Positions 11,038-20,919 of a stretch of DNA of 64,000 nucleotides are shown piece by piece. Under the pieces are notes generated by a model that was not told where the DNA came from, did no database searches, and saw only the letters and a program-made list of their open reading frames with translations. How positions within the stretch are numbered: the stretch's first letter is position 1; the number at the start of each line of letters is the position of its first letter. The DNA is from an uncultured Dyadobacter sp. GTDB taxonomy: Bacteria > Bacteroidota > Bacteroidia > Cytophagales > Spirosomataceae. The position numbers were made by a program, and so were the translations under genes. The stretch covers positions 1 to 64,000 of the forward strand of contig NZ_CAMLSE010000038.1 of NCBI RefSeq assembly GCF_946482605.1, written 5' to 3'.

Positions 11038-11045
11038 CAAAACTA
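11038..11045 (-). promoter_or_regulatory. Bacteroidota -7 box before the beta-barrel gene
   Basis: On the minus strand the sequence is TAGTTTTG, an exact TAnnTTTG match, 31 bases before the ATG at 11006. No convincing -33 TTTG is present. Confidence 0.4.
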
Positions 11046-11087
11046 CGATTTTCAGGCCACATTAGGCTTTCCAGTTTACAGAAAATG

Positions 11088-12401
11088 TCACAGGGCAGGT
11101 TTTACGCCGTTTCTTTTGAACTTCCCGATAATGTAGGCACCAATCGCTTTTCCTTGTTCCTGCCCGTTTTCGATGCCGTCCCGGTAGTGGATCCCTCCGT
11201 ACAACCGGGAAATGGCCGCTTCCTCGGAAGCCTGCCGGAATGACTTGAAATCACGGGTCGGCAAGTCGAAGATCACCTCGGTATCGTCGCGGAAGGCGAA
11301 ATTATCACCCAGAAAGTAGGTCAATGTCTCCGCAACGGCCGTCGATACCACGCTATGCCCGCTCGTATATTCGGGGAAAGGCGGGGTTTGCAGTAGTGGC
11401 TGCCATTTCGGGTCGATTGCCCGGTTGATCACCGTTTCAGGCCGGATCCTGCTGCTCCGGTATTTTTCGTCCCAGCAGCTGATGAATGCGTCCATTAAAG
11501 TCGCCGCCACCAGTGAATGCACCATAATGCCCTTGTCCAGATCCAGATTCGCCTTGGCGGTAGCAATCCCGGTAATGTTCATCCAATGCCCACCCGGACT
11601 GATTTTCTTGAAACCGATGTTCATATGCCCGGATGTGTTGATCGCAAACGGGTTACAATCCCAATAGGACGCAATGAAGCGTTGCTGCTCCGTCAGGTTT
11701 TTACCGGCGTCATACACTTCCTTTGCGAGCTTGTAAAACTGACTTGAACTGTCCTTACTGAACGCCACCGGAGGCTTTGGGATAAACTGATCACAGGAAT
11801 CGATCAGCACAGGCCGGATCGTTTTCCAATGAGGCTCCACGCCTTCCATGTACCCGGGAGGTGTGGGATACCAGTAGCCATCGCCCTTTTTGGGCCGGTA
11901 GCGAAGCCGGGTGCTCAGTTTGAGATATCCGTCCGTCGACACGTCCGCAGCAACCTTTTTAGCGACCGCTTGGGCCACAGCGATCGATTTGTCCAGGGTA
12001 CTTTGCGAATAACCTTCCCTCAGCAATGCGATCACCAGCTTCTTCTGGTCCTCTTCCAGCATATATCCCGAGGGGATGATGAGCCGGCCGGTTTCCAGAA
12101 TGCAATACAAGGCGGCTATCTGGTAGTCATAATCTTTTGTTTCGATGGCAACAGGACTAATGCTTTTGGTCAGCTGAGTAGGTGCCACAATCTGCTTGTT
12201 ATTGGAAGCCACGATCTCATACGCTCCCAGGAGGCAATAGGTGTAAAAGCGGCTGGCTGCGGGCGGGTTCACCACATCGTGGATCATGACCATCGTGACC
12301 GAGAAAACAGCCGGCTGCAAATGCTTGCGCAGCTCTTCCCTGGCAGGGTTGGCAAAAACAGATTGGGTAAAAATCAAAAGAACGAGAAGGATACGACGCA
12401 T
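11088..12401 (-). CDS. Exported vanadium haloperoxidase / PAP2 phosphatase family enzyme
   Basis: A 437-residue secreted protein with a signal peptide (MRRILLVLLIFTQSVFA). All three motifs of the vanadium haloperoxidase/acid phosphatase superfamily are visible: K-x6-RP (KYRSSRIRP, near residue 310), SGH (EYTSGHSVVSTAVAE, near 345) and SR-x5-H (SRLYGGIHYRDG, near 400). These bind vanadate or phosphate, with the His as base or nucleophile. Bacteroidota members are usually called 'vanadium-dependent haloperoxidase', but halide oxidation and phosphatase activity cannot be told apart from sequence. The ATG overlaps the upstream FG-GAP stop as TAATG, so translation is probably coupled. It is the last gene of the first SusC-SusD-FG-GAP module, which suggests it processes the imported or bound ligand. 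Confidence 0.85.
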   Translation of the reverse strand: MRRILLVLLIFTQSVFANPAREELRKHLQPAVFSVTMVMIHDVVNPPAASRFYTYCLLGAYEIVASNNKQIVAPTQLTKSISPVAIETKDYDYQIAALYCILETGRLIIPSGYMLEEDQKKLVIALLREGYSQSTLDKSIAVAQAVAKKVAADVSTDGYLKLSTRLRYRPKKGDGYWYPTPPGYMEGVEPHWKTIRPVLIDSCDQFIPKPPVAFSKDSSSQFYKLAKEVYDAGKNLTEQQRFIASYWDCNPFAINTSGHMNIGFKKISPGGHWMNITGIATAKANLDLDKGIMVHSLVAATLMDAFISCWDEKYRSSRIRPETVINRAIDPKWQPLLQTPPFPEYTSGHSVVSTAVAETLTYFLGDNFAFRDDTEVIFDLPTRDFKSFRQASEEAAISRLYGGIHYRDGIENGQEQGKAIGAYIIGKFKRNGVKPAL

Positions 12402-15400
12402 TATTTTCCGGAATTTTTATAAAACTGCAATGGCTCATTGAATGCGCCAATAACTATAAATGGCTGGTTGCCGATATTGACCTGCACGGCGGACTTCACA
12501 TCGCCCGTTACGGATAATCCTGTCCTCGATTGTTCCACGAACCGGAAGCCGCCCTTACCATCGCCTGCGAAAAGACTTCCATAGTTGGCATCCATACTGC
12601 CTAATTTGAGCCGGTTATCGGTTTTATTACCCAAAAAGAGGAGGTCTTTTTGCCCGTCGTGGTTATAATCGCCGGTCAGGATCGTGCACACGGGCCCGAA
12701 CTGCGCGCGGGCGGGCATGGCGAATTTTTCAAATCTGCCATTGCGGTTCATGAAGCAAACGCTGCGCAGTTCACGCACTTCGAGTTTACCCGCTTTGGTC
12801 AGTTCGGCGGCGGGGATCACGTCGGGCATCGTCGCATTGGCATAATCGCGGTAGAAGGAAAACTTCTTGCGCATCGGGTAAATCTGATCGTTCAACTCGT
12901 CACGGCTCACGAACGGGTAGGATTTGCCCTGGACATAAAAATTAAAGAATGGGTCGATGGAGCCATTTTTATCAAAATCGGCGAAATACAGTTCGGCGGG
13001 CTCCTTTTCGGAAGCTTTGATCTGCGAATTATTACCCAGATTACCGGCCAGGATATCCGGTTTCCCGTCACCGTCGAGGTCTTCAATCTTGATGGTATTC
13101 CAAAAACCGCTTTCCTCGCTTGCGAAGTAGTCCGCTGTTTTGTCTTCAAAATCCTTTCCGTTGTAGGTAAAGACCTTGACCGGCATCATTTCGCCTGCGA
13201 TCACCAGTTCCGTTTTGCCATCTCCGCTCAAATCACCCCATTGTGCGTCGGTTACCATGCCAATTTTGAAAAAAGGCGATTCGCGCGCTTCAAAACGGCC
13301 TTTTCCGTCATTAACCAATAAAAACGACGCCGGAGCCTCGGGATAACGGCCGGGGATAATGCGGCCGCCGACAAACAGATCGAGGTCGCCGTCCTTGTCG
13401 AAATCAAATGGCCGCACACACGACTTGCTGCTGGCTTTCATATTCGGCACCGAAAGTACAGAGAGGTTCAAAGCACCCTTGCCGTCGTTCAGGTAAACCT
13501 CGTCTTGCAGCGACACCGTATTAGGCTCAAAAAGCGAGTAACCTCCTTTGGCGATGTACAAATCATCGAAACCATCTCCATTGGCATCAAAAAACACCGC
13601 GGCGGAAATGGCCGACGTATTCTCGTCTCCGATCGCAAAACCCGGCATTTCGCGAAATGCGCCGTCTTTCTGCTGCAACCAGATTTTCGCCTGCTTATTC
13701 TGGTCGCCGCTTACGAAAATATCATCGAGGCCGTCCTTATTTACATCGCCTTTCGTTACTACCGGGCCGGTCTGCGAGTACATAGAAAGCATTAACGGCT
13801 GGCGTTTGAAATCATTCTCGCTGAATCCCTCGTGCTGATATGCGATCGCAGGAGCCTGCTTTTGGAACAATGCATTTGAAATACTTTCCTTCCCGGATTT
13901 ATCAGCCTTTTTCCCGCTTTTTTCTACCACCAGCAACTGGTTGCCTTTTACATTTTCGAGCAGCTGGCTGGTACCATCCGGCCACAGGATTTTAACCGTA
14001 TCCACTATGGCTGCGTCCCCGAGCCCGAAATGCAGACGCAAAGGCGTGCATGACAGGTAACCACGGTTCGGGCTCACCTCCTGGTATTGAAGCGTTCCTT
14101 TGCTTTTGAGGTAAACCCTCGCCCCTATTCCACTGGCATTGGCTGAGTTTTGTTTCAATTTCAGTTGGAGCCAGTTAATGTTGTTCGCCTCGCTGGCCGT
14201 GTTCTGGTAAACAAATGCAGGTTCATTGATATTATTGACAACCAGGTCGAGATCACCATCGTTGTCCAGGTCGGTGTATACGGCACCGCTGGAAACCGAT
14301 GCATGTTCGAGGCCCCACGGCTGCTGCATTTTCGAGAATGTGAGGTCGCCGTTGTTCCTGAAAATATAGTTGGCCAGCGCCGTGGATGGCATTGCCTTCA
14401 CCAGGTCCATCATTTGAAAAGGCTCTTTATCGACCGCCCTTTTAATTTTGTAATCGCCCCAGTATTTAAGGAAATCCTTATTGGTATAATCCCTCAGATA
14501 GCCGTTTGAAATAAACAGGTCCTTGAAGCCATCGTTATCGAAATCGGCGAAAAGCGGGGTCCAGCTCCAGTCGGTATTGGAAACGCCGGCAAACTGGGCG
14601 ATCTCGCTGAATGTACCGTCGCCGTTGTTGAGCTGCAACATGTTCCGCATGTACTGTTTTTGCAGATCCTGGTTCACCATCAGCTCAAATGCTTCGTAGT
14701 TTTCCTGCAATTGAAGCAGCTTCTGGCGCTGATTGTCCTCGGGCAGCATATCGAGAGACATCACATCGGGCAAGCCATCATTGTTGAAATCTGCGATATC
14801 GATCCCCATCGAAAACTGCGCCAGGTGCCTGAAATACTGCCGGGTTACGTCTCGAAATGTGCCATCCTGGTTATTGATATAAAGGTAGTCGGGCTCATTA
14901 TAGTCGTTGGTGACGTAAATATCCTGCCAGCCGTCCTGATTTACATCGGCAATGGCGATACCGAGGCCAAAAGTGAGCGGATACTGGTGAATGCCCGCTT
15001 TTTGCGTTACTTCTGTGAAATGGTTTTTCCGGTTTTCAAAGAGCTTGTTTCCTGCCAGCTCATCGGTCTGTGTACGGAACTTGGCGAGCTCCATGTTGTC
15101 GATCTTCTTGGTCGTATGGTTGAGCAGCATCATGTCCAGATCGCCATCGTTGTCGTAATCGAAGAAAGCGGCCTGGGTGCTGTAACTGATGTTATCCAAA
15201 CCATATTCTTTGGCTTGTTCGACGAATTTGAGATTGCCCTGATTAATAAAAAGCTGGTTTTTGCGGTCTTCGTCCTTTACTTTTCCCGAGTAGCAGATAT
15301 GGATATCGAGCAAGCCGTCGCCGTTCACATCGGCCATCGTCACACCCGTTTTCCAGCCTCCCTTACGCCCTTCGAGCCCCTTTCCGGCCGTTGAAGTAAT

Positions 15401-15715
15401 GTCTTTGAACTTCATCTTCCCCCCGGTCGCACCCTGGTTCAGATAGAGCTTGTTCGAACCTGTATTGGCGGTAAAAAAAAGGTCATCATACCCGTCGTTG
15501 TTAATGTCACCAACGGCGACCCCGCCTCCATTGTAGTAATATTCATACGACATCACATTCTGGCTCTCGGTTTCGCTGACCGGGTTCTCAAAACCAATTC
15601 CCGTTTGCTTGGCATCGAGCAACCGGAAAAGCGGCTGCTGGCTTCTGGCGGTATGGAAGGAGCATATCAGCGAAAGAAATGCGAAAGCGCACCGAAGAGG
15701 AACCCTGTTATTCAT
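12401..15715 (-). CDS. FG-GAP/VCBS repeat protein with UnbV_ASPIC domain (module 1)
   Basis: A 1,104-residue exported protein with signal peptide ending TARSQ/Q and no lipobox. Calcium-type loops of the form DxNxDGxxD recur along the chain (DINNDGYDDLFF, DVNGDGLLDIHI, DYDNDGDLDMML, DFNNDGLPDVMS, DLDNDGDLDLVV), as in integrin-like FG-GAP propellers. Near residues 540-600 the UnbV_ASPIC segment appears (ASGIGARVYLKS, RGYLSCTPLRLHFGLG, VKILWPDG). A second propeller follows and ends with FNEPLQFYKN. This is the CRTAC1-like layout common in Bacteroidota. Its position after SusC and SusD and its size point to a secreted or surface ligand-binding or scaffold role; no catalytic motif is seen. The haloperoxidase-like gene follows with a one-base overlap. 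Confidence 0.85.
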   Translation of the reverse strand: MNNRVPLRCAFAFLSLICSFHTARSQQPLFRLLDAKQTGIGFENPVSETESQNVMSYEYYYNGGGVAVGDINNDGYDDLFFTANTGSNKLYLNQGATGGKMKFKDITSTAGKGLEGRKGGWKTGVTMADVNGDGLLDIHICYSGKVKDEDRKNQLFINQGNLKFVEQAKEYGLDNISYSTQAAFFDYDNDGDLDMMLLNHTTKKIDNMELAKFRTQTDELAGNKLFENRKNHFTEVTQKAGIHQYPLTFGLGIAIADVNQDGWQDIYVTNDYNEPDYLYINNQDGTFRDVTRQYFRHLAQFSMGIDIADFNNDGLPDVMSLDMLPEDNQRQKLLQLQENYEAFELMVNQDLQKQYMRNMLQLNNGDGTFSEIAQFAGVSNTDWSWTPLFADFDNDGFKDLFISNGYLRDYTNKDFLKYWGDYKIKRAVDKEPFQMMDLVKAMPSTALANYIFRNNGDLTFSKMQQPWGLEHASVSSGAVYTDLDNDGDLDLVVNNINEPAFVYQNTASEANNINWLQLKLKQNSANASGIGARVYLKSKGTLQYQEVSPNRGYLSCTPLRLHFGLGDAAIVDTVKILWPDGTSQLLENVKGNQLLVVEKSGKKADKSGKESISNALFQKQAPAIAYQHEGFSENDFKRQPLMLSMYSQTGPVVTKGDVNKDGLDDIFVSGDQNKQAKIWLQQKDGAFREMPGFAIGDENTSAISAAVFFDANGDGFDDLYIAKGGYSLFEPNTVSLQDEVYLNDGKGALNLSVLSVPNMKASSKSCVRPFDFDKDGDLDLFVGGRIIPGRYPEAPASFLLVNDGKGRFEARESPFFKIGMVTDAQWGDLSGDGKTELVIAGEMMPVKVFTYNGKDFEDKTADYFASEESGFWNTIKIEDLDGDGKPDILAGNLGNNSQIKASEKEPAELYFADFDKNGSIDPFFNFYVQGKSYPFVSRDELNDQIYPMRKKFSFYRDYANATMPDVIPAAELTKAGKLEVRELRSVCFMNRNGRFEKFAMPARAQFGPVCTILTGDYNHDGQKDLLFLGNKTDNRLKLGSMDANYGSLFAGDGKGGFRFVEQSRTGLSVTGDVKSAVQVNIGNQPFIVIGAFNEPLQFYKNSGK

Positions 15716-15765
15716 TAGGACGTGCAGTACCGAATTAGAAAGGAAGATTTACTACTAAAATAAAA

Positions 15766-15788
15766 AACTTCAACCGAAAGTTGAAGTT
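15766..15788 (-). terminator. Terminator between SusD 1 and FG-GAP 1
   Basis: AACTTCAAC (15766-15774) pairs perfectly with 15780-15788 around CGAAA. On the minus strand the stem is followed by TTTTATTTTAG. It should cut the FG-GAP/haloperoxidase pair off from the SusCD transcript, at least partly. Confidence 0.65.
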
Positions 15789-15813
15789 AAAGTTTAGTCC
15801 AGTGATTTTGGAA

Positions 15814-15850
15814 GAAAGCGATAAGAAATTTAACATTTCCTATCGCTTTC
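15814..15850 (-). terminator. First hairpin after SusD 1
   Basis: A 10-bp perfect stem GAAAGCGATA / TATCGCTTTC, extended by five more pairs after one mismatch (GAAAT / ATTTC). It lies directly behind the SusD stop and upstream, in transcription order, of the second hairpin. Confidence 0.6.
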
Positions 15851-15860
15851 GCTTTATTGA

Positions 15861-17477
15861 TTATTTATCCCACCAGACTTTGGAAACCCAATTATCACCG
15901 CTTGAAAGACGCCCAACGGCATCTTTGTAATTGGCGCTGTTTTGGCTTGCCTCTGTGGTTGGGTAAGGCTGCCTGCGGGGGATTGTTCCATTCGAGAAGT
16001 TACCCACGTAGTTGATCGCCGTCAGAACAGGGAAACCTGATCTTTTCCAGTTGCTCCAAGCCTCCACGAAATTGAACTGGATACCGGTGGTAGCCCAGTA
16101 TTGTTCGTTGATCTGCTTCAATGCATTGGCAGCGTCCAGCGGGTGCGCGGTTGCATATGCATCAGCAGTTGCAGCATCGATCACTGCCGCGGCACCGTAT
16201 TTGCCGACAGACTGGATACCGGCAGAAAGACCGTTTTTATAATGCGCTGCGGCTGTTCCGCCTACTGCGAATCCACGAGTTACCGCTTCTGCCAGCAACA
16301 GTTCGGTCTGCGCGTAAGTCAGAACGAAGATTGGTCCGCTTCTTGAACGGTAAATGGCCGTCGGACGTGAGTACTTGCCGATAGGCGTCACATCCGCACC
16401 TGTTCCCGTTCCACCCGGATATCCGGCGGTTTTGGAAATATCGGTAGCCCCGCCGTTCATGTCGAAGCCATTTGGCAAACCGAGCTGGTTGGCCGGCGTG
16501 GCGTCACCTGCATTGGTAATGCTCTGGTTAGCTGCAAGGCCAGCCGCAGGCACTTCCGCGATTTTGCCCAAACGTGGGTCATTGCCTGCTTTCAGGTAAT
16601 CAATCATCACTTTGCTCCATCTTACCTGGTAAATATCCGCAGGCGTCGACAATGCCGCACCATTTCCATTGGTATAACCGTTAGCGTCGTCCATAACCAG
16701 GTAAGCGTCGTCTGCTACGCTGGCGAACACTCCACCTGTTGCTGCTTTCTCTGCATAAGTTTTCGCAGTAGCCAGGTCAGCTTTGGTCAGGCGCATGGCC
16801 AGTTTCAGCATCAGGGAGTAACCGTATTTTTTCCATTTGGCAACATCCCCTTTGTATCCTGCAAACGAATCGTTGGCTGGGATCGCAGCGGCTGGGTTCA
16901 ATGCAGCAACGGCCGCGTCGAGGCGCGTCAGCAGCGATTTGTAAACACTTTCCTGGGTGTCGTACACCGGCAGCGTAATGCCAGATTTCGCCTGCAATGC
17001 CTGCGAGTAAGGGATATCTCCGTAAATGTCGGTGATCGTCGCGAGTGCCTGCACCTGCATGATGATCGCTACGTTGGTCAGGTTCACCAGTGCGGGCTTA
17101 TCCTTTGTCAACTGCTCCATTTCATAGGCAAGGCTGGCTGCACGGTAGCCGGTATTCCATGAACTGGCCAGATAGGAGTTCGTGTTGCTCGAAATTACAT
17201 ATTTGTCCGCATTGGAATAATAGTTGGCCGCACCTGAGGTCGTCGAAGACAGGATCTGCACCCACATGCTCTGGAACAGGATCGAGCCGTTATAACCCGC
17301 TGTCGCATTGGCATGGTTGAACTGGACCGTTGGCAATAACAAGTTCGGATCGAAAGTTTCGCCCGATGACTTGGTAGGATCTGTGTTCAGTTCATCGAAT
17401 TTGTCCGTACAAGCCAATGGAAGCAGGCCTGCGAGGACGATCATATTGATAAGTCTCTTTTTCATATTTATGCTCAT
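15861..17477 (-). CDS. SusD-like surface lipoprotein (SusD_2 type), module 1
   Basis: A 538-residue ligand-binding lipoprotein that sits as a lid on its SusC partner at the outer membrane. The lipobox is LLPLACTD; after the cysteine comes DKFDELNTDPTKSS, the typical start of SusD_2-type proteins. TPR-like helices follow (AIIMQVQALATITDIYGDIPY, YGYSLMLKLAMRLTKAD), and the C-terminal EQYWATTGIQFNFVEAWSNW is a family hallmark. The ATG at 17477 overlaps the SusC stop as ATGA; a second Met four codons in (17465) gives an equally good signal peptide. The overlap with SusC implies coupled translation and equal amounts of both proteins. The ligand is unknown; these pairs take up glycans, peptides or other large nutrients. 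Confidence 0.9.
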   Translation of the reverse strand: MSINMKKRLINMIVLAGLLPLACTDKFDELNTDPTKSSGETFDPNLLLPTVQFNHANATAGYNGSILFQSMWVQILSSTTSGAANYYSNADKYVISSNTNSYLASSWNTGYRAASLAYEMEQLTKDKPALVNLTNVAIIMQVQALATITDIYGDIPYSQALQAKSGITLPVYDTQESVYKSLLTRLDAAVAALNPAAAIPANDSFAGYKGDVAKWKKYGYSLMLKLAMRLTKADLATAKTYAEKAATGGVFASVADDAYLVMDDANGYTNGNGAALSTPADIYQVRWSKVMIDYLKAGNDPRLGKIAEVPAAGLAANQSITNAGDATPANQLGLPNGFDMNGGATDISKTAGYPGGTGTGADVTPIGKYSRPTAIYRSRSGPIFVLTYAQTELLLAEAVTRGFAVGGTAAAHYKNGLSAGIQSVGKYGAAAVIDAATADAYATAHPLDAANALKQINEQYWATTGIQFNFVEAWSNWKRSGFPVLTAINYVGNFSNGTIPRRQPYPTTEASQNSANYKDAVGRLSSGDNWVSKVWWDK

Positions 17478-20400
17478 TTGAACTTGAAGGCTACGTTCAC
17501 ACCATAGTTACGTGTTGCAGGCAAGCTGGTACCTTCGATACCGGAATATCTCAGGTTAGCACCGAATGTAGCTTCCGGGTCGATGTTTTTAGTTTTCTTC
17601 ATGAAGTAGAACAGGTTCCGCGAAACGAGGGAAATGTTCACGGCGCGGATCAACGGCCATTTCGCCAGCATTCTGGCAGGCAGGTTGTAACCCAATGTAA
17701 TCTGGCGCAGCTTGATGAAGTCGCCGTCCAGCACGCTGATAGCCGTAACATTGTTGGCCAATGCCGTGTAGTAATCCTGTGCAGTAGCTGTGACGGTATT
17801 GGCCGCACCGCTCTCTGTTACGCCGGTTGTGATTCCGCCTTCGCGGCCAACGAGTGTTTCCTTCGCCAAACCACGACGGTATGCATAGTTTTCGGTTGCA
17901 GAAAGGATTTTGTTACCGAAGTTGTAATCGATCAGGAATGAGAGGTTCACGTCACCAAAGCGCAGGTCGTTGTTCAAACCACCATAAAGCGTCGGCAACA
18001 CGGTTCCGTAGTTTTTAAGCTCTCCACGAACCGGCAAACCCGATGCATCCACAACGATCTGGCCATTGGACGCATATTTGTAGTCGTAAGCACGGATTTG
18101 CGGGCCCGACTCCCCTACTACGAATGCCGTTACTGCATTACCCAGTGTTGCACGGTTGGAACCAAGCGTGATCGGATTCTTGTCGGCGTCGGTTTGAAGT
18201 ATCTTGTTTTTAACCGAAGTCAGGTTGAATGATGTATTCCATTCGAATTTGGAAGTTCTCACAGGCGTACCTGTCAGCATCAGTTCCAACCCACGGTTTT
18301 GAACTGAACCCGTACCTACCACGCCGCTTACGTAACCGGTTGCGCTGCTGTAAGTCGCAGGCATGATTTCGTTTTTGGTTTTCTGCGTGTAGTAAGATGC
18401 ATCCAGGCCAAGACGGTTTCCGAAGAATTTCAATTCCAAACCGAATTCCAGTTCATCCTTTGTGAATGGTTTCAGGAAAAGGTTCGGCAATGCGTCGCTG
18501 AAATTTCCTGTTGCCACACCATTGTAAGCGTTTCCAACACCGTAGTAGATGGCAGTACCATAAGCACCGGCGCGGTCTCCGCTCGGCTCACCGCTCGTAC
18601 GTGCGTAGGAAGCCCTCACCTTACCGAAACTTAATTGGGAGACGTTCAACATATCGGTAAAGATAAACGCTCCTGTTACTGACGGAGTAAAAATACTTCT
18701 GTCAGCATTAGGCAGTGTCGAATAAGCATCATAACGACCGGTTGTGCTCAAATTAAGGATGCCCTTGTAGCTCAAATCGATGCTGTAATAAGCAGACTGC
18801 ACTTCTGTGTTGAACACGTCGTAGTTACGGTTAAAGTTCACCACGTTGTTCCAGCTGTAAAGGTAAGGCAATACAAATGGGCTACCGCCTATGGTTACCT
18901 TCTCATAGCTGTTCTTGCGAATGTTACCTCCCACGATTGCATCCAAAGAAATATCGCCGAAAGTCTTGTTTACGCCAATCAAACCGTCCAGGTTCAGCTC
19001 GGTGCGTTGTGCGTTCGACAACTCATCGAGGCCACCTTTGGCTCCATTTGAAAACGCGGTTCCCCAGGGAGTTACTTTGAAGATACGGTCATTGGCATTG
19101 TCATAACCTATACGTGCCTGTGCGTAGATCCAGTCGGCAAACTGGTATTTGGTGGCAATGGCTGTGATCAGTCGCTTACGATCCACATCGTTCACAAACT
19201 GGCTGGTTACGAAATACGGGTTGGTCACGTACTCATCGTCCGAGAATACGATCTCTTTGCCTGTAACCGGGTCAAAACCTGGTGCAAGAATGCGCTGATC
19301 GATGTTGGTAGCGAGGAACATACCGTTGTTCGCATTCATCGGGCCGTCGCTCAGGATGGGTTTACCTTTGATTTTTTCATCAATGTAGTTAGCCATCACA
19401 TTCACGCTCAAACGTTTGGTGATATTCTGATCAGCCGTCAGGTTGAAAGTTCTTCTTTTCAAACCGCTGTTTTCGATGATCGCCCTGTTGTCGAGGTTTG
19501 CGAATGACAAACGGAACGAACCATTGTCACCGCCTTTGGTTACCGACACGCTGTTGGTGAAGTTGCTTCCATTGCGATAGAAGTTCTTCACATTGTCTTT
19601 CTGTGCGGAGTATTTGTAAGTTTTGCCGTCGAACTGAACGATATCCGAACCATCCAGTTTAGAACCCCAGCTCATACGAGCCGTTTGTTGCGCCAAAGCG
19701 GTAGTTGCTGGTTTCTGGCCACCGATTCCCTGTCCGTATTCGTATTGAAAATCAGTCATATCGCGCGGTGCGTCGAGCGAGTAGTTCAGGTTGTAATCCA
19801 CTGAAAAATCGCCCTTTTTGCCCGCTTTCGTTTTCACGAGAATAACCCCGTTGGAAGCGCGCGCACCGTAAAGACCTGATGCAGCCTGACCTTTCAGAAC
19901 CGTCATCGACTCGATATCGTCGGGGTTGAGGTTACCCAAACCGTCGCCACCGTCGGCACCACCCCATTCACCGGCACTGCCGCGCTGGGTGTTGTCCATT
20001 GGCACACCATTGATGACGATCAGTGGAGAACCACCCGAGTTCATACTCGGCATACCACGCATCAGGATCTTGGCTGTACCGCCCGGACCGCCGCTGGTAC
20101 CCTTCACGTTAAGACCGGCAACGCGGCCAGCCAGCGAATTTCCAACGTTGGTTTCCCGCGCTCTGGTCATCACATCGCCACCGATCGTACTGACCGCATA
20201 ACCCAGTTTGCGGGCTTCCTTCGAAATACCGAGGGCTGTAACAACCACTTCTTCGAGATTGGCCACATCGGGCACCATCTTGATATCCACTGTACTGCGG
20301 TTACCCACAGGCAATTCCTGTTTGAGATAGCCGATTGAACTAAATACCAGGACATCAGCATCTTTGACGCCTGCCAACGAAAAGTTACCGTCCGCATCCG

Positions 20401-20584
20401 CGTTGGTTCCTCTTGTTGTTCCTTTCACCGTTACTGAGACACCAGGGAGGCCCTGGTCTTTTTCATCGCTAACCTTTCCTGAAACAGTCCGTTCCTGAGC
20501 AAAGGAGGTCAACGATGCAAAAAGCAGAAACAGCCCCAGGGGGATAATCCCTTTCCCCAGGACCATGCGTAGCTTTTCTTTCAT
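17474..20584 (-). CDS. SusC/RagA-type TonB-linked outer-membrane transporter, module 1
   Basis: A 1,036-residue TonB-dependent transporter. In order: signal peptide (to SLTSFAQ, about residue 29), carboxypeptidase-regulatory-like domain (VSGKVSDEKDQGLPGVSV to about residue 110), TonB-box-like NLEEVVVTALGI, plug domain with the family signature LIVINGVPMDN and LKGQAASGLYGARASNGVI, then the barrel ending YGVNVAFKFK. The 'VTALGISKEARKLGYAV' form marks the subclass that usually pairs with SusD_2 proteins, as here. It is the first gene of a SusC-SusD-(FG-GAP-haloperoxidase) unit. It differs from the second SusC (25891-28983) enough that the two modules probably bind different ligands. Confidence 0.95.
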   Translation of the reverse strand: MKEKLRMVLGKGIIPLGLFLLFASLTSFAQERTVSGKVSDEKDQGLPGVSVTVKGTTRGTNADADGNFSLAGVKDADVLVFSSIGYLKQELPVGNRSTVDIKMVPDVANLEEVVVTALGISKEARKLGYAVSTIGGDVMTRARETNVGNSLAGRVAGLNVKGTSGGPGGTAKILMRGMPSMNSGGSPLIVINGVPMDNTQRGSAGEWGGADGGDGLGNLNPDDIESMTVLKGQAASGLYGARASNGVILVKTKAGKKGDFSVDYNLNYSLDAPRDMTDFQYEYGQGIGGQKPATTALAQQTARMSWGSKLDGSDIVQFDGKTYKYSAQKDNVKNFYRNGSNFTNSVSVTKGGDNGSFRLSFANLDNRAIIENSGLKRRTFNLTADQNITKRLSVNVMANYIDEKIKGKPILSDGPMNANNGMFLATNIDQRILAPGFDPVTGKEIVFSDDEYVTNPYFVTSQFVNDVDRKRLITAIATKYQFADWIYAQARIGYDNANDRIFKVTPWGTAFSNGAKGGLDELSNAQRTELNLDGLIGVNKTFGDISLDAIVGGNIRKNSYEKVTIGGSPFVLPYLYSWNNVVNFNRNYDVFNTEVQSAYYSIDLSYKGILNLSTTGRYDAYSTLPNADRSIFTPSVTGAFIFTDMLNVSQLSFGKVRASYARTSGEPSGDRAGAYGTAIYYGVGNAYNGVATGNFSDALPNLFLKPFTKDELEFGLELKFFGNRLGLDASYYTQKTKNEIMPATYSSATGYVSGVVGTGSVQNRGLELMLTGTPVRTSKFEWNTSFNLTSVKNKILQTDADKNPITLGSNRATLGNAVTAFVVGESGPQIRAYDYKYASNGQIVVDASGLPVRGELKNYGTVLPTLYGGLNNDLRFGDVNLSFLIDYNFGNKILSATENYAYRRGLAKETLVGREGGITTGVTESGAANTVTATAQDYYTALANNVTAISVLDGDFIKLRQITLGYNLPARMLAKWPLIRAVNISLVSRNLFYFMKKTKNIDPEATFGANLRYSGIEGTSLPATRNYGVNVAFKFK

Positions 20585-20858
20585 AGGTCGATAAATTAGT
20601 AAATTTTAAATAGGTTAGATTTGGTATTAGCCGAATTATTGACAAGCAAAAACCCGGTCGAAGCAAATATCATAAAATATTCTATAATTAAATAATTTTA
20701 AAAACGATTTGCACTTATACATTTTTTTTAAATTTCGCGTGACTACTATACGAAGCTTTTTATAAATGTTTGAATAGCATCCTGTTATAGCCCGCGTGTA
20801 CGTAAACAATTCATTTTACTACGAACGCTGACTTTTTTAAATTTAAAATGCAATAAAA
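20585..20858. other. AT-rich upstream region of SusC 1
   Basis: About 270 non-coding, AT-rich bases upstream of the SusC start. It must hold the promoter of module 1, but no exact TAnnTTTG box was found on the minus strand. No hairpin or small frame stands out apart from the terminator at its right end. Confidence 0.5.
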
Positions 20859-20896
20859 AATGCCCGGACAGCCTATTGCAGGGCCATCCGGGCATT
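20859..20896 (-). terminator. Terminator after FG-GAP 2
   Basis: AATGCCCGGA (20859-20868) pairs with TCCGGGCATT (20887-20896). On the minus strand a TTTTTTATTG tract follows. It lies 23 bases after the FG-GAP 2 stop and separates modules 2 and 1. Confidence 0.75.
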
Positions 20897-20919
20897 CAAA
20901 ATTTTAATAAAAAATTAAT

